64,000 nt of DNA from Trogon surrucura (lineage: Eukaryota; Chordata; Aves; Trogoniformes; Trogonidae): the NCBI GenBank assembly GCA_020746105.1, contig CM036621.1:28167501-28231500 (forward strand), written 5' to 3'. Shown here one piece after another: positions 61,401 through 64,000 of this stretch. The translations under genes and the position numbers were made by a program. Numbering within the stretch: the first letter of the stretch is position 1; every line of letters starts with the position of its first letter. The notes beneath the pieces were generated by a model that did no database searches, was not told the DNA's origin, and worked only from the letters and a program-made list of their open reading frames with translations.

Positions 61401-64000
61401 CAGGCAGAAGTCTTTTGATATCAATTTATGCATGCCTTCTGCTGTTTTCGCTTGTGCTTCTTCAAACATTCTCTTGCCTAGTCCTAATCTTTGGAGATCA
61501 GAGTATGAGGAAAATTGTCCAGTCCTCTTTAGGAACAGGTTCTCTAGGAATAGACCATCTCTTTTGGTCTGATAAAATTCTGCAGGCAAAATACTTTAAT
61601 CTTCATATAGACTAAGCTTAATTGAACTTAATTTCTCTCTTCCCCCCACCTTTCAAACCAGAGAACGGGAGAGCTTTTTTTTTTTTTCTTGTAGTAAAAT
61701 GTGAACAGGCAGAACCCATTAGTGGTTGCCTTGCTTTGATTTGTCACAGAGCTCCAGATTAGTTCTCTCTCCTATGGATTTTTGCATGGGGTAGCAGCAG
61801 AATCTACAATAACTGCAAAAGCTGTCATGTTCTCACTGCCTCAGAAGCCGTTTGATGCTAAGATCAAATTTCCATGGGATTTTTTTTTTTCTCTTAGATT
61901 AAAGGCTGTGCATACATTGGTGCCACATACTGGGGCCTGAGAAGGTTTTTTCAGTTTTTCCACATGAAACGTTTAATGGAGTTGTGGGGGAGATGGAGGA
62001 AGAAGTGACTGACAAAGCAAATCATTCAGCTGAATAAATTGAAGATAGCCAGTTTAAAGGCATCGGGGATATTTCTGTGGCCTTAGTATAACCATAATGT
62101 GCAATGGCTGATTTCATAGCAAGGTATATGACAAGGAAGAAAAAGAGGCTGGAAAGGATGTGAGGGGGAGATAGAGAGATGTGTGTAAGATAGCTTGCTT
62201 TAAAAAAAACAAAAAACAGAAAAAACCCAAAACCCCCAAAGCCACAAAAACCAGATTGATGTTATCACCAGACAGCTGTGAGGGAATCTTTTATGATAAT
62301 TAAGCACTTTATTAATAAAGTTGAGCAATGTTGTCAAAGCTGCTTTTTGTTAATTGAATTTGAACCTCGTACAGTAGCTTTAAGTGAGAAAGGACAGAAG
62401 ACATGATGGGATATCTTCTGCTGACTGATTCAGCATAGCCTGCCTTTCTGTAGGGATTTTTCTGTTTCTCTCTGCATAGTATTAAGGCTCATTGCTTTCT
62501 GTAATAGAAAAGTGTGAAAGATAAAATGGCTTATCTTGAGATTACTTTTCCTCCCTGATGTCTGAGTAGCCCTCTCTTTCTAAAAGTGACTTTAAACCTA
62601 AACCATCGAAAACAGTATGTTATTTTCTTGTATTTCTAACAAATGTATTTACCACGCAATATTTCCAGTCTCCTCTGTAATAATGTGTTTGAAGAAATAA
62701 GTGTGAGAGCTTGCATACCCGACCACCTCATTTTTCAGAATTATGTCCCTCAAGCTACTTCAGTGTTATTAGTGTCTGTAATTTAAAGGTATGCAAGTAA
62801 GTTTCCAGTCTGCAGAAAAGCAAGGATGTCAGTGTTTCAGAGCTCGGGAGCAATGTAATTGTGTTGCTTTTCTCTCCACTGGTAGTGGCTTTCAATCTTT
62901 GAAGGGTAAAGAAAAACCAGCCCTACAGTTTTTTTTGGTAAAATTAGTAATAGCTGTTGCATCTGTTCCTGTGTTTGGATGTGGTACAAGTACCAGCATT
63001 CTGGAAGATGATGCAAAAAGCTTCTGTGTGTACTTATCTCCGGCATAATAATGTTTCGTGTCTGCTTATAATTAGCCCCAGAGTGAACTGTTCTGTCTGT
63101 CTTTGGGGAGATTTGAATCAATGATGACTTAAAGATTGTTGTTACAGTTAATAATTTAAGGTCTTTCAGTTGCTGATTGCTTTGGGATTAGGAGTGGCGG
63201 GATGCAGCGTAAATGTCCAGTTCTTGATATTTTATTCTTTAACCTGTAGTGCCCAAAATACAATGTAGCAGGGCCACCTAACCTAAGTTGCTGTTAGGTC
63301 TTTAGCCTTTTTGTATTGCTCTGGAAATCAGCTTAAGGACTTAGTGAAAAATCTAGGTCAGCAGTGTGTGTAGTCTGTTCCTAATAGATAGATGCAGAAC
63401 TTACATTATGAGACAGTTCCTACATTTCATTTGTTAATCCAAATGTTTGAAGTGTGTACATAGATTTGAAACAGTGAATGAGGAAACATGAGTGGTTCAG
63501 TACCATGTGAACTTAATCTGATAATTAGCTTTAGATTTAGAACTGGCTCTTAGGCTGCCTTTGAAAGTAAGGTTATAGAAGCAGAGTGTGAACTGGCAAC
63601 CACAGGTATGGATCCAATGGCCTGAAGTTCTTGTGCGTGTGTTTGCTCTGTGCAGGAGCAGTTGCAGTGGTCTTAGATGACTTGAGGCAACAGAGGTACA
63701 TGCTTGAAGGGAAGCGTGATTACGTGAGCACCAGGCTCCTGTAAAAAGTGAAAAAGTGTGGTTGTCTGAGAGGAGTTCCCCTAAGGATTATGAGACAGGT
63801 TGCAGATGTGTCCCTGATAAGGAAGTGAAAGCAACAGGGCAGATGGCAACTCCTCTGCAAAGGAGAATTACTGGTATTGTTTCTTTCTCTGTCTGGACTG
63901 CTAGCATTCTCTTTTTTACCTCCGAGAAGCAGAGAGACGATGAGGTCTGATGCGGCCTTGACAATGCACGTATCTTCAGCTCGTGAACTACTTTGGAGCC
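49270..64000 (-). CDS. RAP1GDS1-family (SmgGDS-like) armadillo-repeat gene, 5' end off the window
   Basis: Coding exons in transcript order: 64000-63920 (cut by the edge), 59969-59835, 56216-56091, 52958-52819, 51939-51813, 50763-50635 and 49403-49270. They splice in one frame to 289 residues and a TAA. Product: a relative of RAP1GDS1/SmgGDS, an all-armadillo-repeat cytosolic protein that binds and chaperones Ras/Rho-family GTPases with a polybasic tail and can promote nucleotide exchange on RhoA. Signature blocks are SVQHAALSALRNLAIP, SEMPPVQFKLLETLRML, DHTGVHGEAKRLLASILRH, MQNEALNALA and PEVKYNSMALLCSLL. It is clearly related to RAP1GDS1 but differs at many positions and has a different C-terminus (TLQVLRGETPH). 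RAP1GDS1 itself is nearly invariant among vertebrates, so I call this a paralog. No poly(A) site is certain; ATTAAA-type signals lie near 48049-48066. Confidence 0.92.
49404..50634 (-). other. SmgGDS-like last intron
   Basis: 1.2 kb with no recognised feature. Open frames on the plus strand here show no similarity or splice support. Confidence 0.7.
50635..50763 (-). CDS. SmgGDS-like armadillo exon
   Basis: 129 bp, phase 1/1. Encodes TLEESFKESQLVQSLHKLLQ and DDKTTPEVKYNSMALLCSLL plus NS. Acceptor TTTTTCAG, donor GTAACT. Corresponds to the RAP1GDS1 segment ending in a KYNSM block. Confidence 0.93.
51813..51939 (-). CDS. SmgGDS-like armadillo exon
   Basis: 127 bp beginning in phase 0. Encodes EVVKAIQEAQGMKHLVSMTT, then SENSAMQNEALNALAIASAI and DL. 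Acceptor TTTAACAG, donor GTATTT. The GxKHLVxMxTSE and MQNEAL blocks match RAP1GDS1. Confidence 0.94.
52819..52958 (-). CDS. SmgGDS-like armadillo exon
   Basis: 140 bp, ending at a codon boundary before the donor GTACGA. Encodes DAAEILGQDPTLLNRLVQWC, NPNDHTGVHGEAKRLLASIL and RHNRSQ. Acceptor TTCTCTTCAG. A minus-oriented CR1 tail sits only 60 bp upstream of the acceptor in transcript direction. Confidence 0.95.
53018..53083 (-). mobile_element. CR1 LINE 3' tail (minus orientation)
   Basis: Short fragment ATCATAGAATGGCTTGAGTT, then GGAAGGGACCTGAAAGATCA and CTAGCTCCAAACCCCCTGCC, the reverse complement of a CR1 3' end. It lies in an intron close to the exon at 52819-52958. Confidence 0.9.
53084..56090 (-). 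other. SmgGDS-like intron
   Basis: About 3 kb beyond the CR1 tail with no recognised gene or repeat. Open frames near 55340-55876 and 54398-54679 have no similarity or splice support. Confidence 0.65.
56091..56216 (-). CDS. SmgGDS-like armadillo exon
   Basis: 126 bp, phase 1/1. Encodes VNKVQMLEEGVAERIHALLR and SEMPPVQFKLLETLRMLADG plus Q. Acceptor CTTTCTAG, donor GTAGGG. MPPVQFKLL is the strongest family match in the gene. Confidence 0.95.
56217..58149 (-). other. SmgGDS-like intron, right part before the LTR
   Basis: 1.9 kb of AT-rich intron. A possible CR1-like ATGATTCTGTGATTCT at about 57774-57789 is too short to call. Nothing else recognised. Confidence 0.6.
58150..58154 (+). repeat. 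LTR target-site duplication (left)
   Basis: ATCAG directly before the LTR's TG end. The identical pentamer follows the CA end at 59208-59212. Confidence 0.8.
58425..58476 (+). repeat. four copies of a 13-bp motif
   Basis: GAACTACAAGATG, GAACTACAAGAGA, GAACTAGAAGATA and GAACTACAAGAAG in exact 13-bp register, just downstream of the LTR's TATA-like box. Confidence 0.9.
58697..58974 (+). repeat. 139-bp tandem duplication inside the LTR
   Basis: Units start at 58697 and 58836 with CTCACTAAGTAAT followed by a diverged CTATCA-ACTG block. Each unit continues to a CCTTGTTA and ATTAAG ending. Divergence between units is visible, so the duplication is old. Confidence 0.75.
59208..59212 (+). repeat. 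LTR target-site duplication (right)
   Basis: ATCAG directly after the LTR's CA end, matching the left copy exactly. The match suggests that the flanks have not rearranged since insertion. Confidence 0.8.
59371..59420 (+). mobile_element. LTR 5'-end fragment
   Basis: TGTCCTGATTTCGATGGAGA then TAGAATTAATTTT and CCTAGTAGCTG. From memory this is the start of a common avian ERVL-type LTR. The rest of the LTR is not recognisable, so this is a truncated or decayed fragment. Confidence 0.55.
59835..59969 (-). CDS. SmgGDS-like armadillo exon
   Basis: 135 bp, phase 1/1. Encodes GNCGRMVQLGVIHQLLDLLE and KHVESEDISVQHAALSALRN plus LAIP. Acceptor CTTTCTTTAG, donor GTACAG. SVQHAALSALRNLAIP is shared with RAP1GDS1. 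Confidence 0.96.
59970..63919 (-). other. SmgGDS-like intron; expected armadillo exon not found
   Basis: About 3.95 kb. In RAP1GDS1 one more armadillo repeat of about 43 residues is encoded between the two flanking exons. I searched this interval on the minus strand and saw no match. It holds a 27-bp splice-flanked candidate at 60762-60788 and an A/C-rich tract near 62203-62253. Confidence 0.6.
63920..64000 (-). CDS. SmgGDS-like armadillo exon, truncated by window end
   Basis: 81 bp visible, ending at the donor GTAAAA. Encodes LQSSSRAEDTCIVKAASDLI and VSLLLG plus G. It aligns with the RAP1GDS1 segment ending SDLMVLLLLGD. The acceptor and the N-terminal exons are outside the window. Confidence 0.88.

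Noticed and set aside
61389..61589. Minus-strand frame of 66 codons with protein-like composition
   Set aside because: No similarity to the missing armadillo repeat or any family I know, and no flanking splice sites in a usable phase.

Overview
The window is vertebrate nuclear DNA, almost certainly from a bird. The evidence is split genes with GT-AG introns, several CR1 retrotransposon tails of the avian type (in both orientations), long-terminal-repeat remnants of the kind seen in bird genomes, a CpG-island promoter, and no bacterial gene organisation. The species cannot be named from the sequence alone. Three genes are present, two of them cut by the window edges.

Layout. 1-1805: the last two coding exons and 3' end of PRXL2A (peroxiredoxin-like 2A, formerly FAM213A), plus strand. 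1806-7700: intergenic DNA with one CR1 tail and an isolated CpG-rich patch. 7740-8790: a CpG island holding the promoter and non-coding first exon of TSPAN14. 8528-44081: TSPAN14, plus strand. I could place all eight coding exons, and together they give exactly 270 codons before the stop. Its 3' UTR probably runs to about 47585. 49270-64000: the C-terminal half of a minus-strand armadillo-repeat gene of the RAP1GDS1 (SmgGDS) family, convergent with TSPAN14 and continuing past the right edge. PRXL2A next to TSPAN14 matches the human chromosome 10 order.

The gene of most interest is the RAP1GDS1-family gene. In mammals RAP1GDS1 lies beside TSPAN5, a close paralog of TSPAN14. A divergent RAP1GDS1 relative beside TSPAN14 therefore looks like the second half of an ancient duplicated block (TSPAN5-RAP1GDS1 / TSPAN14-RAP1GDS1-like) that mammals may have lost. 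One armadillo-repeat exon expected from the family could not be found, yet the flanking exons still join in frame.

The introns and spacers carry six CR1 fragments, one with reverse-transcriptase remnants; three copies of a tRNA-derived SINE that ends in a CR1 tail; a probable solo LTR of 1053 bp with a 5-bp target duplication; two other LTR-like fragments; and a possible poly(A)-tailed retrocopy inside TSPAN14 intron 1.

Functionally, TSPAN14 is a TspanC8 tetraspanin (partner of ADAM10), PRXL2A is a thioredoxin-fold redox protein, and the SmgGDS family binds small GTPases. They are neighbours by descent, not members of one pathway.
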